From: Seminavis robusta | Taxonomy: Eukaryota > Bacillariophyta > Bacillariophyceae > Naviculales > Naviculaceae | Direction: 5' to 3' | Length of the DNA stretch: 40,983 nt | Assembly: GCA_903772945.1 (NCBI GenBank) | Contig: CAICTM010000974.1 | Coordinates: 1-40,983 of the forward strand | Part shown: piece after piece, positions 21,301 to 31,893 of the stretch | Position numbering within the stretch: the first letter of the stretch is position 1 | How the letters are laid out: each line of letters starts with the position of its first letter | Notes under the pieces: generated by a model | What the model saw: only the letters and a program-made list of their open reading frames with translations | Database searches by the model: none | What the model was told of the DNA's origin: nothing | Program-made: the position numbers and the translations under genes

Positions 21301-21706
21301 TGCGGCAGAACGCAAGGCAAAGAGGGAGTTGGTATTGAAAGAAGCAAAGTTGGCTGCCAAAAATGTCAGAAAGCAAAACAGGTCCAGTAGAAAATTGAAA
21401 GTGGACAGTGAAGATATCTCCTTGTCATCTAGCGCCTCCACATTGACAGCGGACAGTGCCAAACCCCAAAAGAGCTTCTTCAAGAATCCTTTCAAACGCA
21501 AGAGCAAATCATTCGACGCGGCAACAGCGAGAGCAGCAGGGATTCCGTCAGAAATCAAGAACGACGACAAGACAGCGGCGAAGGCACCGGTTTCACCCCG
21601 GACTGCAGCGAAGCAGTCAACGGCTAGCGAACTGAGGCGAGCTTCTTCTGCTCGTCTGCCCAAGGACAAGGGCAAGAAAGTACCTGCTTCTGCTGTAGAA
21701 TGTTAA
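18335..21706 (+). CDS. large acidic coiled-coil protein with duplicated module
   Basis: Single-exon frame of 1123 codons; the ATG sits in a favourable context (ACAATGG). Residues 118-165 are acidic and low-complexity. A 33-residue helical module occurs twice, at about 202-234 and 266-298, sharing AAIVKLRENSDLRYEALEKKY with conservative changes. A coiled coil follows to about 325. Residues about 400-490 form a second charged helical region with CDKVEGCSRCEEH, and an acidic stretch follows to about 525. The second half is disordered: proline runs (APARPPPPPPSP), an acidic Val-Asp repeat near residues 760-785, and a basic Lys/Ser-rich C-terminus. This resembles a scaffold or cytoskeleton-associated protein, but no known domain is recognised and no function is assigned. 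Confidence 0.8.
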   Translation: MALVGSMATTMEMERTVPSPMHRRSSNTADDEVHQRASLVLQMADSLITSNNRRRRQLEQIESGKIDRIQQVIDDIMLEKPASVMDLLREAEPEALPSREELKERYSIKKNKNKKKNDEGENGTETSKDRDEDDDDGGNKTEDDSDSSDDDEDNDDEDSVQNRDEFRMTQDRIVAEFQAAPPIDSDIDPEMLQAHTAPLQEQLKRSYAAIVKLRENSDLRYEALEKKYIELKRAQNGVDGTATTTSESEGAATAKTETTATPNDELARAYEAIVRLRENSDLRYNVLESKYLDLKRSHAESDAKNERLELEIETMRVQLLRVMNENNNKSSTTTNKDGAINEEMKQDIQNNSSLSQILFAPSSSRRASSPALLASGAALSQPANGRRRSTGGKPLMTPEQQKSLLQERNAHKKEHAAYRKKVQLEKKQVRNLRLTVLKEFVSLCDKVEGCSRCEEHISQLALFSVKDQIEKVQAEKVKENEEAMLEDSFREEEEDYADSEPDEDEEDDDGESLELDEDDESREVEELSESVKRHEGAMALLGASWDKLNAIDETKLDKPGGRFANLSESKTEQKLRGKQSQFVAAQSGVYCRIDHDMQQQYGDLDKFDAPARPPPPPPSPGAARIRHVPPKLSPYQPPPTAPRQRRATSFIPPPPLVTKYSDDTLDDSSSAQSSQILRNSPVPPFKDKVGATAPVKSALKNPLDVYPSNDVIPSKQVLNGLDRVPQDSPTSIVLVQDFLVDDSVTTADKTGLPEMSQGLVDVDDVDVDAVDVDVDAVDVDEVDDEGSPERFTSKLASASVDKPPRHASTGAAASLGRSSTVQFPLAVPEGKTASFQVAPVKPEPVAASPRVPRQSFASLDDSSRHSVTSLGSSKSPKPALRSKKAGNRKPMRKTVSFSHIVDHAPARIADHPDSDEEQEQKTENKPSAIVEEKPKQLKAPAAPGEGTDMDAGGESKSAKDDEEPSTEKPPARGSISRAGSKRIPPAKLDAAERKAKRELVLKEAKLAAKNVRKQNRSSRKLKVDSEDISLSSSASTLTADSAKPQKSFFKNPFKRKSKSFDAATARAAGIPSEIKNDDKTAAKAPVSPRTAAKQSTASELRRASSARLPKDKGKKVPASAVEC

Positions 21707-21924
21707 GAAAGCAGCACGTCCGGGGCAGCGTTGAACGCGGGGTTCTTCCACTCAACGCAACAAGCGTCAAAGCTACATATCAAACTACTAGTGCGAATCA
21801 ATCCAATGCATGAAGATCAGTGTTCTTCAGAGCCAGGATACAATTTACAACAATAATTACATGAAAATTCACCGAATCAGTTGAATTCATCCTGACTGGC
21901 CTTATCAGTTACAGCGAATATGTT
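21707..21924. other. short convergent spacer
   Basis: It separates two convergent genes and presumably holds both 3' ends. AATAATTACATGAAAA-type A/T-rich sequence near 21850 may contribute to polyadenylation, but no clear signal is assigned. Confidence 0.3.
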
Positions 21925-23175
21925 TTAGTTTCCTATGCTTGGGCTATCCAGCAACCCAGAGTACTTTTGAAGCCACCTCTCTAGTTGATAGCCGAACCTA
22001 TCGTACTGGTGAACGACACACGATCGAGTTCCATCCAGGTTGGAGAAAAAGCCCTTTGGGTCAGTCAGACGGAAGTTCTCTGCAACCCATCTCCCTTCTG
22101 TCAGATTAAATTTTGTGCCGCGGTAAGGGAACACTTGAGCTTCCGAGTGGTGCACACCTCTCTCTTTAGTGTAAGCCATATGGTCTTCCTTGACTGCCCG
22201 AGCCAGGGCTCCAACTGTATTGACGATACCCATCCTATTGGGTATGGCGTTTGCCTTACTTCCAAGCTTGTTTGTATAAAACAGATAATTGTGAATTGAT
22301 TGGTCATCGCCATTGATTTCAAAGTGACATTTTGGGTCTTGACTCCATGCGTTCATTTCTGCATGCATCGAGTCCAAGTAGTCTAGCATATCTTCTTTCT
22401 TGCTGCTCGCGGTAGTTCCAGAGCACAACATGGGTTCATCAAAGGTGACACCTTTGCATTCTGTGACTGGCCACTCGACAAGCCAATTGGTTGTTCTCAT
22501 ACGCGGATCTTCTTCAAACACCTGCAGCCCTTTGATTGCTGGAGCGTCGTCACCAAAAGGATCTCGTTGGAAAATCGTGTCCCTGACATCCGTGATGAGT
22601 ACAGGCCCATTGCATTCTTCGCACTCTGCCAACCAGTCTCTGAGAAGAGGAAATCTCCCCCATCTCGCCTTGAGATTTGGGTATGGAGCGAGGCACGTCA
22701 GTAGTTCCTTTTGAGCGGCTCTCAAGTCCTCAGTGTTATTGACAAATGGAGTAGAACAGTTGACATGTTGAATGAATTTCGTTGTCACATTCTTGGCCAA
22801 CAGGTATTCTTCCACTTTGGAATCCACCTTTTGCGGATCGACGCCGAGAATGATGGTGCCTGTAAAACCACTCCGACGAAGGGAACCCACAAATCTCTGA
22901 AACACAAACAGATCATAGCCGATGGCCATTCCCATCACCGTGGACTGGCTGCTGCGAGATTTCTTTTCTATGGAATTGATGTTTGCTGTGCTGGTTGAGG
23001 TCGAATCTACAAGTAGTAGCGTCGGTGACAGTGTCATTGGTGGTGCAACATTGCTTCTGTTATTCAGAAGCACTAGAGCTATGAACAAAGGGAAAGCCAA
23101 TGTCCCCAACGGAAACCTCGCACTCGATACCGTGCTTCTCCGTCTACTAGAAATAATGGATTGTGGTCTCATCAT
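21925..23175 (-). CDS. type II membrane glycosyltransferase-like protein
   Basis: Single-exon frame of 416 codons from ATG at 23173-23175. A basic N-terminus (SSRRRSTVSSAR) precedes one hydrophobic anchor at about residues 22-38, as in Golgi type II enzymes. The lumenal part has several N-glycosylation sequons (NVT, NCS, NNT, NLT). The key motif is VLITDVRDTIFQRDPF at about 193-207, where the DVRD matches the metal- and sugar-nucleotide-binding acidic motif seen in GT-A-like glycosyltransferases of plants and algae. A later GDDQSIHNYLFY block also fits these families. This suggests transfer of a sugar from a nucleotide donor in the secretory pathway. The exact family, donor and acceptor are not determined. 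Confidence 0.65.
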   Translation of the reverse strand: MMRPQSIISSRRRSTVSSARFPLGTLAFPLFIALVLLNNRSNVAPPMTLSPTLLLVDSTSTSTANINSIEKKSRSSQSTVMGMAIGYDLFVFQRFVGSLRRSGFTGTIILGVDPQKVDSKVEEYLLAKNVTTKFIQHVNCSTPFVNNTEDLRAAQKELLTCLAPYPNLKARWGRFPLLRDWLAECEECNGPVLITDVRDTIFQRDPFGDDAPAIKGLQVFEEDPRMRTTNWLVEWPVTECKGVTFDEPMLCSGTTASSKKEDMLDYLDSMHAEMNAWSQDPKCHFEINGDDQSIHNYLFYTNKLGSKANAIPNRMGIVNTVGALARAVKEDHMAYTKERGVHHSEAQVFPYRGTKFNLTEGRWVAENFRLTDPKGFFSNLDGTRSCVVHQYDRFGYQLERWLQKYSGLLDSPSIGN

Positions 23176-24059
23176 GGTTGGTGTTTGTTGGATGTTGGAG
23201 TTGCATTGGCTCCATTTTTGAAATGAAGGACCAACTGAACCATCCTTGCACCTTCCCTGCGCTTTGTTTACAGCTTAACTGGGTTGTTTTCTTGCAGTTA
23301 CATGTACCAGCCAGACGCCGGATGCGAGAGATCTATCTGCACAAGCAAGCTTTAGCAATCTGAACTACTAGCTAGTACCGTACTGTAGAGGCTAGCTAGC
23401 AAGTGTCTTTCTTTGTGGGGAGAAGAACAAACCAGAGAGGGAACTGCAGACTGTGATACCGGTATATTGGCTATGGTGCTACATGTACTTACTTCGGTAG
23501 CAGAGCATCATGACCAAGGCTTCGAGTTAGACCCTTGAAGAATATCTACCGGTAGCTATGATCAATGTGCTGAAACCGTGCTAGCTAGAATTGAACTCCA
23601 ACTAGCTAGCTATGCTTGATTTCCTTCTAAACCTTGCGGTGCCAAGCAGCAAAGCTTCTGATCATCCGTCCTCTCTGCATAGGACTTTGACCTGTCTTAC
23701 CATGCAGGAGGAGCCAGGAGAGGATCCAGACCAGGCAGGTAATACATCGTACCAAGGAACCTTAGAAACAGTTGGAAGAACTTCTCGCTGCTGCCTAGTC
23801 TAATCTTCCGCAGCGACCATTGTGGTCCGCTCGGTTGACTGAGGTGTAGGGCGGGTGGACAAAAAACCGGAACATAAGATACACCCTGTAGAAAGTCTAC
23901 CAGAGTCGTCGTATAGCAACCTCAAGGTCTGCACTTCTTCTTTCTTCGTCGCGAGCAAAGGGGCAACTTGCTTCTCTCCTTATCCGCATAGTTTGGATTG
24001 ATTCACTTCCTCGCAGAGTATTAGAAGTACCATTTGTTGTAACTCCAATCCAACGAACG
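23176..24059. other. spacer with CTAG and ACCGGT words
   Basis: No gene is supported. CTAGCTAG-type words occur at about 23370-23400 and 23580-23612, and ACCGGT palindromes at about 23458 and 23550. The open frame at 23612-23803 has no coding signature. The sequence upstream of 24060 must hold the hydroxylase promoter. Confidence 0.5.
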
Positions 24060-25213
24060 ATGCTTCTCCCCACCAACTACTTTGTACTCCTACCATTCTT
24101 CCTTGTAATGCTGGCAAGTTGTGCCGCTTCTGATAACAAGGCATCGGCGAAGGAAGAAAACAGCGGATGCACTCAGCCAAAAGAGATGGAACTTGCTGCG
24201 GCGAAGATTGTCAAGGGAGTTGTCCGAGACTGTGAAGGATATGAGGACGACGACGAGGCAGAGGCACTATGTGTTCTCAAAGGATTCACAAAGTATCTGG
24301 CACGAACAATGGAGGAGCAGGGATTTGAAGCGACTGTGAGGGACAAGCTGGCCACGTCGTTGGAGGCATATTCTTGCTCCGACAACTCGTTGTCATCAAG
24401 TAATCCTCTTCGTAGCGAAACCTGGGAAGATCCCGTGTCGCAGCAGACTCTCCAGATACAAGTCATGCAGGAGCACGCCTCCAGCAAGATCCATCTTATT
24501 GAAAACTTTGTCAGTGCTGAGGAATGCCAGGCAATTATCGACCAGGCCAACGTGACAGGTATGAGCAATGCTTCTGTGGCTGGTGGGCAGCTATACTCGA
24601 GTATTAGGAAGGCGTTGCAGACGAACGTTGCAGTACCCTGGGACCTAGAGCACACAGGGCATCCAATATCTCGAGCAACCAGGCGAGTCTATAACTACGC
24701 AAACCATGTCCTCAAGGGTCTTCACCTCGACGAGGCGGGTCAAAGCACACTCAAGTTTATCCTGTATTCGGGAAGAGGTCAAAACGACACGGAACCTGAT
24801 CTCTACAATAATCACTGCGACGGTGCATGGTAAGGACGCTTAGCTTCGACTCACCCATCCAAATCTGGCTTCTTGTCACCGTGTTATCACTGACAGTCAC
24901 ACGTTTTACCTTTCCTAGCGACGGATCCCAGCACCGGACTGGTGGAAGGGTAGCGACAATGATCATGTACTGTGGCACAGCTACAAGTGGTGGCCACACC
25001 AACTTCAAGAACGCTGGTATCCACATCAATCCGAAAACTGGTGATGGTTTGTTCTTCAGCTACATTGATCCAGAGACCATGAGAATGGACAACGGCTTTT
25101 CAATGCATTCTGGATGTCCCGTATACGTGGGGGAAAAGAAGGTTGTTACCCAATGGCTTCGACTAGGGGTTAGCTCTTCTCGTCCGTACGGTGCTTTTCG
25201 AGGAGTCTTCTGA
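24060..25213 (+). CDS. prolyl 4-hydroxylase (Fe(II)/2-oxoglutarate dioxygenase)
   Basis: Two exons, 24060-24829 and 24919-25213, with an 89-nt GT-AG intron; joined they give 354 aa. An N-terminal signal peptide (about residues 1-22, FVLLPFFLVMLASCA) targets the secretory pathway. Residues about 160-354 form the dioxygenase domain: His252 and Asp254 of the HCDG motif, the downstream GGHTNF strand, and His320 in MHSGCPV complete the 2-His-1-Asp iron site. Lys330 or Lys331 is placed to bind 2-oxoglutarate, and the family-typical KKVVTQW follows. It would hydroxylate peptidyl proline in secreted or wall proteins. The intron lies three codons after the HxD motif. The region at 24-150 is unassigned and Cys-containing. 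The 3' end converges on the kinase gene 180 bp away. Confidence 0.9.
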
Positions 25214-25392
25214 GGGCTGCGGTATGAAATAATGCACCAAAAGCTACATGAGGACAGCTCGTGGCCAACGGTGTGTCTGAAATGAAACGAAGACACAGAA
25301 CAATTAACTCTATTAATGACACGAACTCAACAGGCATTGTCTCGTTACTGCTCTTATCACAAAAGGCGACGACAGAATACAGCCCCCCAGCT

Positions 25393-28122
25393 TTAGAACC
25401 CCGCGAAGATTGCCTGCTTCTGTGCATCCAAAGGAGGCCACTTTTGCTTCGTCTTGTCCTTCATATGCTTCCAACTATCGAAATTGGAACTGTCCAGAGG
25501 GTCTTTGATCTTGGGTATCCAGGGAGCCTTCACTTCCCTTGCACGATACTGCTCGAACGCAATGTCACTGAACCAAGGATGACCGAAAATGTCTTTTTGC
25601 CCACCTTTCAGCTGGCCCAGTCTTTGACTTGGTACCTTGCTGAGCAATTTGTTGATGATGTCGATTGCCTGGGTCTTCCCTTGAAGAATAGGGTGAGCCT
25701 CAAACTTCGCAGAGCAAATTTGTCGATACAGGTCGAGCTGATCCATGCCTTCTTTGTAGAAAGGTGTGTCACCCGTGATCATTTCGTTGATGAGGACGCC
25801 CAGTGACCAGATATCTGCTGCTGCATTGTGCCCTCGATTCAAGATAACTTCAGGCGCAATGTACAGGGGTGTGCCACAGAATGTGTACGTCTTGTCGACA
25901 ATCTTTTTAGCTGCAAAATTACGTAGCGAAGGACACGGTAAGAAAAACCGGAGGCAAAAACAGAAAACTGTGCCCGGAAAGACGTACCAAATCCAAAATC
26001 AACAATCACAGGATACCCTTTCGTGTCGATCAAGACATTCTCGGGTTTTAAATCACGGTAAATGATCTGACGACGGTGCATGTACGCAAGACCTTCATAA
26101 ACTCCAGCAGCATAGAACTTGGCAGTGGACTCGGGGACACCATCGAAGATTGGCGAGTGAATACGGTTAAACAGTTCACCCCCTTGCACCAGTCCCAACA
26201 TCATGTAAACAAACTGCTCATCTTGAAACGTCTTGACCAACCGTAACAGAAGCGGGTGGTTGAGCTGTTTCATGATAGTCATTTCTTGGACAACACCCTT
26301 CGCTTGGTGAGCTTGAATGAGTTCGGTCTTTGATTGAATCTTCAACGCATAGACATCAACCTTGTCGTCGTCGCCTTTCAAGGAAACGAGCCACACTTGC
26401 CCGAATGTTCCCGTTCCAAGCATCACATGCTTCTTCAAGTCTGACAACTGAGCCTTCTTCTCCACAATGGAGGCGGTCATTTCCAACGGTCCCTTTCCAC
26501 GCCCAAGTCGAGTAGTATCAAACAGAGTTCGACATGACTTCAAGGTTAGCACACCACACACTGCGTCTTCTTCCACAACAGCTGTATAATGCGCTTTTGT
26601 TGTTGTAGGCTTCGACATGACATACTCAGAGCTCATATCCACACTGGCCTCTAAATCATCCGTCTTGTTGCCCCGGTTTGCGTACTGGCGATCATTGGAC
26701 AGGGTGTCCTCCCCGAAGAAAGTACCCTTTCCAGCATGGACATCTTTGGTACCGTCCTTGGATTGTATTGCGATTTTGCCGGATCTGACCAAATAAATTG
26801 CTGCCTCGGTGTCTTCACCTTCCGTCGTTAGTACCGTTCCTTTGGGGAACTTCCTATCAGCGATGCCACCTGCCATGGCATCCAAGATTGCGGGTTCCAG
26901 ATAGGTGTCGTGAACTACTTTGATTCCGGCCTGGAGTCATCAACAGGGACGATAGCAAGCCAGTTGTGAGATGTCAATAATTCCAGGGACACACTGAATT
27001 GGAGCCAAATAAAACGCTTACCAACAAGCGCTTGTCTTGCGATTTCACAATTAGAGACGACAAGTTTCCCAACACTAATTCAAAGGTTTTCTTGTCGATC
27101 TTCATGGCAACACCCTTGGAGACGGCAACGACATTGGCAGCACGTGGTTCGCTGGTAATGAGGGCTCTTTCGCCAAAGTAGTCGCCTTCACCAAGCGTAG
27201 CGTCCTCGAACTTAGACTCTCCAACTTCAATATCCGTGACCTTTACTTCTCCCTCCTGAATGAGGAAAAACGCATCACCAGCTTCGCCCTTTTTCACGAG
27301 AACGTCCTTGGGCTCAAAATTGACCGGTGTCATGGCTGAACTGAGTTTCTGCAGGTCAAAAACTTCCATATCGTAGAGAAAAGACACCTTCTTCAAGAGT
27401 TCTAGTTTCTGTTCAGCTGACTGCATATTCTTCTTTTGTAGGACGGAACGGAATGACTTTTGATCGACTCGGAATGTGACGCACTCTCCCTTTGCCTTTA
27501 CAGTAGCAGCACGAGGACTCCTGTAGAGGAGTGATAGTTCACCAAAGGAAGATCCAGCCTCAGAAGAGCCCACTTCCTCTCCATCGACATGGTACGTAAC
27601 TCCTCCTTTGTAGATAAGGTAAAAGAAATCAGCTGCTTCATCTCCCTGTTTGAGGATTTCGGCTTGATCTTTGAATTCCGCCTTTTCAAAGGCATCAATG
27701 ATACTGGATAGTTCTCGTTTTTCTAGGTTGGCAAAGATGAAGCTTTCTGAGAGAGTCTTCAATATGAATTTTCGCTCTTCCTCAGTTTTGCTGTATACGG
27801 GTAATGTGAATCCCTTGAGATCATCTGCCGCCAGTGGCGCCGCAAACACGTTCCTCAAGTGATGAGCTTGGGTTTTGATGCCTTGTCCTAGAGTTGTGGG
27901 GAGAGCAATCGCCAAGGAGGCAACTTTCTCTGTTGCATGCATCGTTGGCTTGATGACTACATCATTCACCGCATTGACAGCGCCACCAACGACCTCCTTT
28001 GTCCCTTGAATGATCCTGGAACTCAACTGGGGATCAAGGCCAAAGCGGCCACTACGGAAACTGCGTTCACTCGGGTCCCCACCCATAGCCACATCTTCCG
28101 GTTTGCTGGATCCACAACCCAT
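25393..28122 (-). CDS. cyclic-nucleotide-dependent protein kinase (PKG-like architecture)
   Basis: Three exons, 28122-27022, 26930-25988 and 25910-25393, with introns of 91 and 77 nt; 853 aa. The start MGCGSS fits N-myristoylation on Gly2 with palmitoylation on Cys3. Three cyclic-nucleotide-binding folds follow: about 127-228 with FGELSLLYRSPRAAT, about 245-352 with FGERALITSEPRAAN, and a degenerate third (about 383-505) with FFGEDTL but no PRA arginine. An AGC-type kinase domain then runs from LGTGTFGQV (538-546), with Lys564, catalytic YRDLKPEN (Asp660), DFGF (Asp678) and, after intron 2, CGTPLYIAPE. A C-terminal extension closes the protein. It is a single-chain kinase held off by its own N-terminus until the nucleotide binds, probably at a membrane. 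Both intact nucleotide pockets carry Ala where cGMP-selective PKG has Thr, so cAMP may be the ligand. Confidence 0.92.
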
Positions 28123-29659
28123 CGTTTCGATCAGATGTTTCGACTTTTACACTGCCCTTGTCTCTTGTTTGTTTGATCCGATTCGATTCTATACGGTGTG
28201 TCTTGTTGTGCGGTTTGTGTTCCAGTATTGTTGTCGGATTTGGTAGCCCAAGAATGATCGATCGAATCCACCAGCAAGAAGGAAAAGACCACAGATTTGA
28301 TCAGATTGAGATTCTTGTAACCAGCAAGACGCCAGCTCGCTGCTACCTATGATAGCAACCTCAACCAGCTACAATTATCAACCACAGGACTAAGATACTG
28401 AAGTGATGAGCAAGGTGCGAGCTTAGGGTATTTCGGAAGCGTCAACACCAGGGGGCAAGACAGAGATGACTCTCATTCATCCGTCCGAGGGATCCAAAGC
28501 TCTAACTGCCGATTGATTACGGCACACGGCACCACCACAGCCGCAGCACCAAACTCTGCTCTTTCGAGGTGTCACAAAAATGATGACTTGGATCGCCGGC
28601 CAGACACAGCCTACCTTTTTTTGCGACCCCAAAACGGCAAAAAACAAATTTCCTGTAGTCTAGCTTTCATCACCTAATTTGGCAAGCCACTGATAGATCT
28701 AATAGAGAGTGGCACAAAACGTTTCAACAGAAGTACACGTATTGGTACACGAGCTACCGGTAACATGAGTTGTGCAGCTGTTTAGACCAGGACGATGGCT
28801 GCTTCAGATGGAGTGTACTAAAAAAGCCTATTGGCTGCTTGGTGGTGGGGACAAAAGCAGCCAGATTTCCTGCAAGCTTGACCAATCCTTGATATTCGGT
28901 AGTAAGTAAAAGGCACCATCTGGGCTAGTAGATAGCTAGGAGTGGGAACTTGAGCAAAGTCGGTTGGTTACTCGAGAAGCACAAGGCAGCAGACCTGAGT
29001 GCTGACATTAAAAATAATATTCATCTATCTGCTTGAATTCGCCTGATGAATCAATCTCCTAAGTAATAAAAAAAGGACTCGACTCGCCCTGCCCTCTGCT
29101 TTCTCTCTCGACCTGTCTCCCTCGTCCCTCCACTGTATCAAATACTACATGTATGTTGTACCTGTAGCACCAATAATGCTACCGGTAGCCGTACAAGCTG
29201 GGGGCTAGGGGCTACCGGTACCGGTAGGGGCCAGCTAGCTAGCTGGGGGTGTTTTGTTGATGCCTTCAGAACGTGAAAAGCCAACAGTACCTATAGTTTT
29301 CTACATTTAGGCATGGTATCTATTGGTAGTATACGAGGATTTATTGGCCAATATCAGGAATTATGGCCAACAAAACAAGAATGCTCCTTCATAAGACCCG
29401 ATTCGAAATTTCAGAAGGAGCCGTGTGCGACCATAAAGATGAGAACAGGGTGTCTTTTTGGATTTTGCCCTCTCGCCAACTGCTTTTTTGACACCCAAGG
29501 CAAAGGGGGCATCTTTTTCAACAGTGACCGTCGCATGCCCTTTCAAACTTTCAAACTTGTGTTGGAGGCTTTCGATTTTGTGCCCATCACTCCAAGGACC
29601 TGTTTCTCATTGAAGAGAGAAAACAAGCAAACACTTTAGTACCAAAAGAAACTAACACA
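28123..29659. other. divergent intergenic region between two kinase genes
   Basis: About 1.5 kb with no supported gene, serving both kinase starts. It contains CTAG and ACCGGT words (about 28755, 29179, 29213-29226, 29231-29240). The open frame at 29313-29639 just upstream of the CaMK-type gene has no recognisable motif and is taken as leader or promoter DNA. Confidence 0.5.
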
Positions 29660-31029
29660 ATGGGTTGCGGAAGTTCAACACCAGCAGAGGAAAGTGGCGC
29701 TGTCGCTACGGTAAGATAATGCTTCTACCGGTACATTGATTGGGGTATCTCATCGGAAGAATCTTTGCACCAGGACCAACCAGCTGGCTGTTTTGATCAA
29801 ACTGACCATTATCCTTCGCCCGTATCAACAGGACCCAGCTCAAGTTGAGGATTCCAAGAGTGGCAAGAGGTTTAATGAACTCTACAAGATTGGCAAAGAG
29901 GTGAGAAGGCACGCACCGGGTGGTTCTCGATTGGCGCGAAATGAGCTTGTGGTGTTCGCACATCTTTGTTGTGGTTCTCACCATTTCAATTCAATGTCGT
30001 TATCTTTTGAATTGGTACGGTACAGCTTGGATCAGGTGCCTTTTCCGTGGTGAAGGAAGGATCTCATAAGCAGTCGGGTGAATCCTTTGCCATCAAGATT
30101 GTCACCAAAGCAAAGCTTACCCAAGAAGATGAGCAAGCTTTGAAGGACGAAATTGATGTTCTTTCCGAACTGAAACACAGCAATATCATCCGGCTATACG
30201 ATGTCTTTGAAGAAAAGGAATTCTACTACCTCATCACAGAAAAGATGTTGGGAGGCGAGCTGTTTGATCGTATTGTCCAGAAAAGTTATTACAATGAAAA
30301 GGAAGCAAGAGACACTTGCAAGATTCTCTTCCAGGCTATGGCTTATTGCCACAAACACCAAGTAGCTCACAGGGATCTCAAGCCAGAGAACTTGCTCTTG
30401 ACGGTGAGTTTCTTATCTAATGATGTGGTTCTGGAGACGTGTGCATTGACCTGATACTTTCTTTATCCCTGAACCTTCCAATACCGTAGAGTCAAGACAA
30501 TGACTCTGACATCAAGATTGCTGATTTCGGATTTGCCAAAAAGTGCACCACACCAAACAGTCTCAAGACGCAATGTGGGACACCTGGTTATGTCGCTCCC
30601 GAGATTCTGGAAGGGCAGCAATATGATACCCAAGCGGATATGTGGTCTCTTGGTGTAATTGTCTACATCTTGCTTGGTGGCTACCCGCCATTTATCGAGC
30701 AAAACCAGCGTGACTTGTTCCGTAAGATCCGAAAGGGAGACTACGAATTCCACGACGAATACTGGGGACAAGTTAGTGAGGATGCAAAGACAATGATTTC
30801 CAGTCTCTTGACCGTCAACCCTAGCAAGCGATTAAGTGCAGATGGATCTCTCAAGAACACTTGGATGATTCAAGATGATGCAGCTTTGGCTGGCAAGGAT
30901 TTGGGTGCTAACTTGGAAAAGTTCAAGGCATTCAACGCCAAACGTAAATTCAAGGCAGCCGTCAAGACTGTGATTGCGACCAACAAATTCTCTTCATTGG
31001 GGGTCAACTTCCAGGACAACTTGAAGTGA
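29660..31029 (+). CDS. CaMK-type Ser/Thr protein kinase with acylated N-terminus
   Basis: Four exons, 29660-29710, 29832-29900, 30026-30403 and 30490-31029, with introns of 121, 125 and 86 nt, all phase 0; 345 aa. The first 51-nt exon encodes essentially only the tag MGCGSSTPAEESG, which fits myristoylation and palmitoylation. The kinase domain has LGSGAFSVV (41-49), Lys64, HRDLKPEN (Asp157), DFG (Asp178), TQCGTPGYVAPE and the Trp-Ser-Leu-Gly-Val block of helix F. The C-terminus has a basic amphipathic helix (FNAKRKFKAAVKTVI) followed by NKF, like the autoinhibitory and calmodulin-binding segment of CaMKI. No EF-hands are present, so it is not a CDPK. It is probably a membrane-tethered calcium/calmodulin effector. 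Confidence 0.92.
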
Positions 31030-31417
31030 AGGATTAATCAGCAGCGAAAAGTCGACGAAAGACGACAACCTGTGCAATCGAAGAATGCGAATGACGACCT
31101 AGCTAGCTGCAAGAGTCTCTTCCATTCATTCACACTCGCCTGCATACCGGCGGATGTGATGTTTATGTCTCTGTGTATGAGAAAATCATTCTTAAAAGTG
31201 GATGTTTTGGGTAGTTGGGTTAGACCACCGCCAACTGAATCCCGGGCCAATCAAGTTAAACCAAGATAGTATGTTACAAGTAGATAGCTGTTGTGTTGTT
31301 GACCTGCCCAAATGGCTTAGTACTACGTAATGTTCTTACTCGTAGACTAGGTAGCAGGGAAATTGTGGCGGCATGACAATGAGGAGCTCCCGGATGGATG
31401 GCATGATAAGGTCTAGC
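31030..31417. other. spacer before the transposon
   Basis: It holds the 3' end of the kinase gene and a CTAGCTAG word near 31098-31107. No gene is seen. Confidence 0.4.
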
Positions 31418-31420
31418 TAA

Positions 31421-31434
31421 GAGCCAGTCCAGAC
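31421..31434 (+). repeat. Harbinger left terminal inverted repeat
   Basis: GAGCCAGTCCAGAC, preceded by the TAA target copy at 31418-31420. It matches the complement of 35120-35133 at all 14 positions; similarity stops just inside. Confidence 0.88.
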
Positions 31435-31893
31435 CTAGTACGAAGCACATGTAATCCAAGTTCGAGAATCGAAGTTTTTTCCACTCAAAAACCTGAAATC
31501 GTGACTGGCCAGAACCCAAAATCGAACCCCCAGGCCACTAGTTGAATCCAAGTGGCCTGGTCGGGAAATCCACTTTTGGGTCCAAGTTTGTCAAACCCCA
31601 ACTCTATCGTGAGTTTGAATTGGAAAAAATCGCAGTTCTGCGATTCTCGAGAGTTTTCAACATGTTTGTTTTCTCGCAAAGTATCAACATCTATCCATGT
31701 GCATGAGGTGCTGGCATCATTAGGATAACATCATAACAGATATATTATTATAGAGTTAGCCAGTCTATTGAGTATGTTCCTTCAGTTGAATAGATCGCTC
31801 GCTAGCTAGTCAGTTGCAGTCACTCTTGTTTGTTTGGTTGATAGCAGCCATTCCTTCTTTCCTGTTGTTGTTGTTGTTGTTGTATTTGCGACC

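Noticed and set aside
29313..29639. Frame of 108 codons upstream of the CaMK-type kinase
   Set aside because: No motif and no splice link to the kinase, whose own ATG gives the expected MGCGSS start.
29660..31029. Calcium-dependent protein kinase (CDPK)
   Set aside because: No EF-hands follow the kinase domain; the C-terminus resembles a CaMKI-type autoinhibitory and calmodulin-binding helix.
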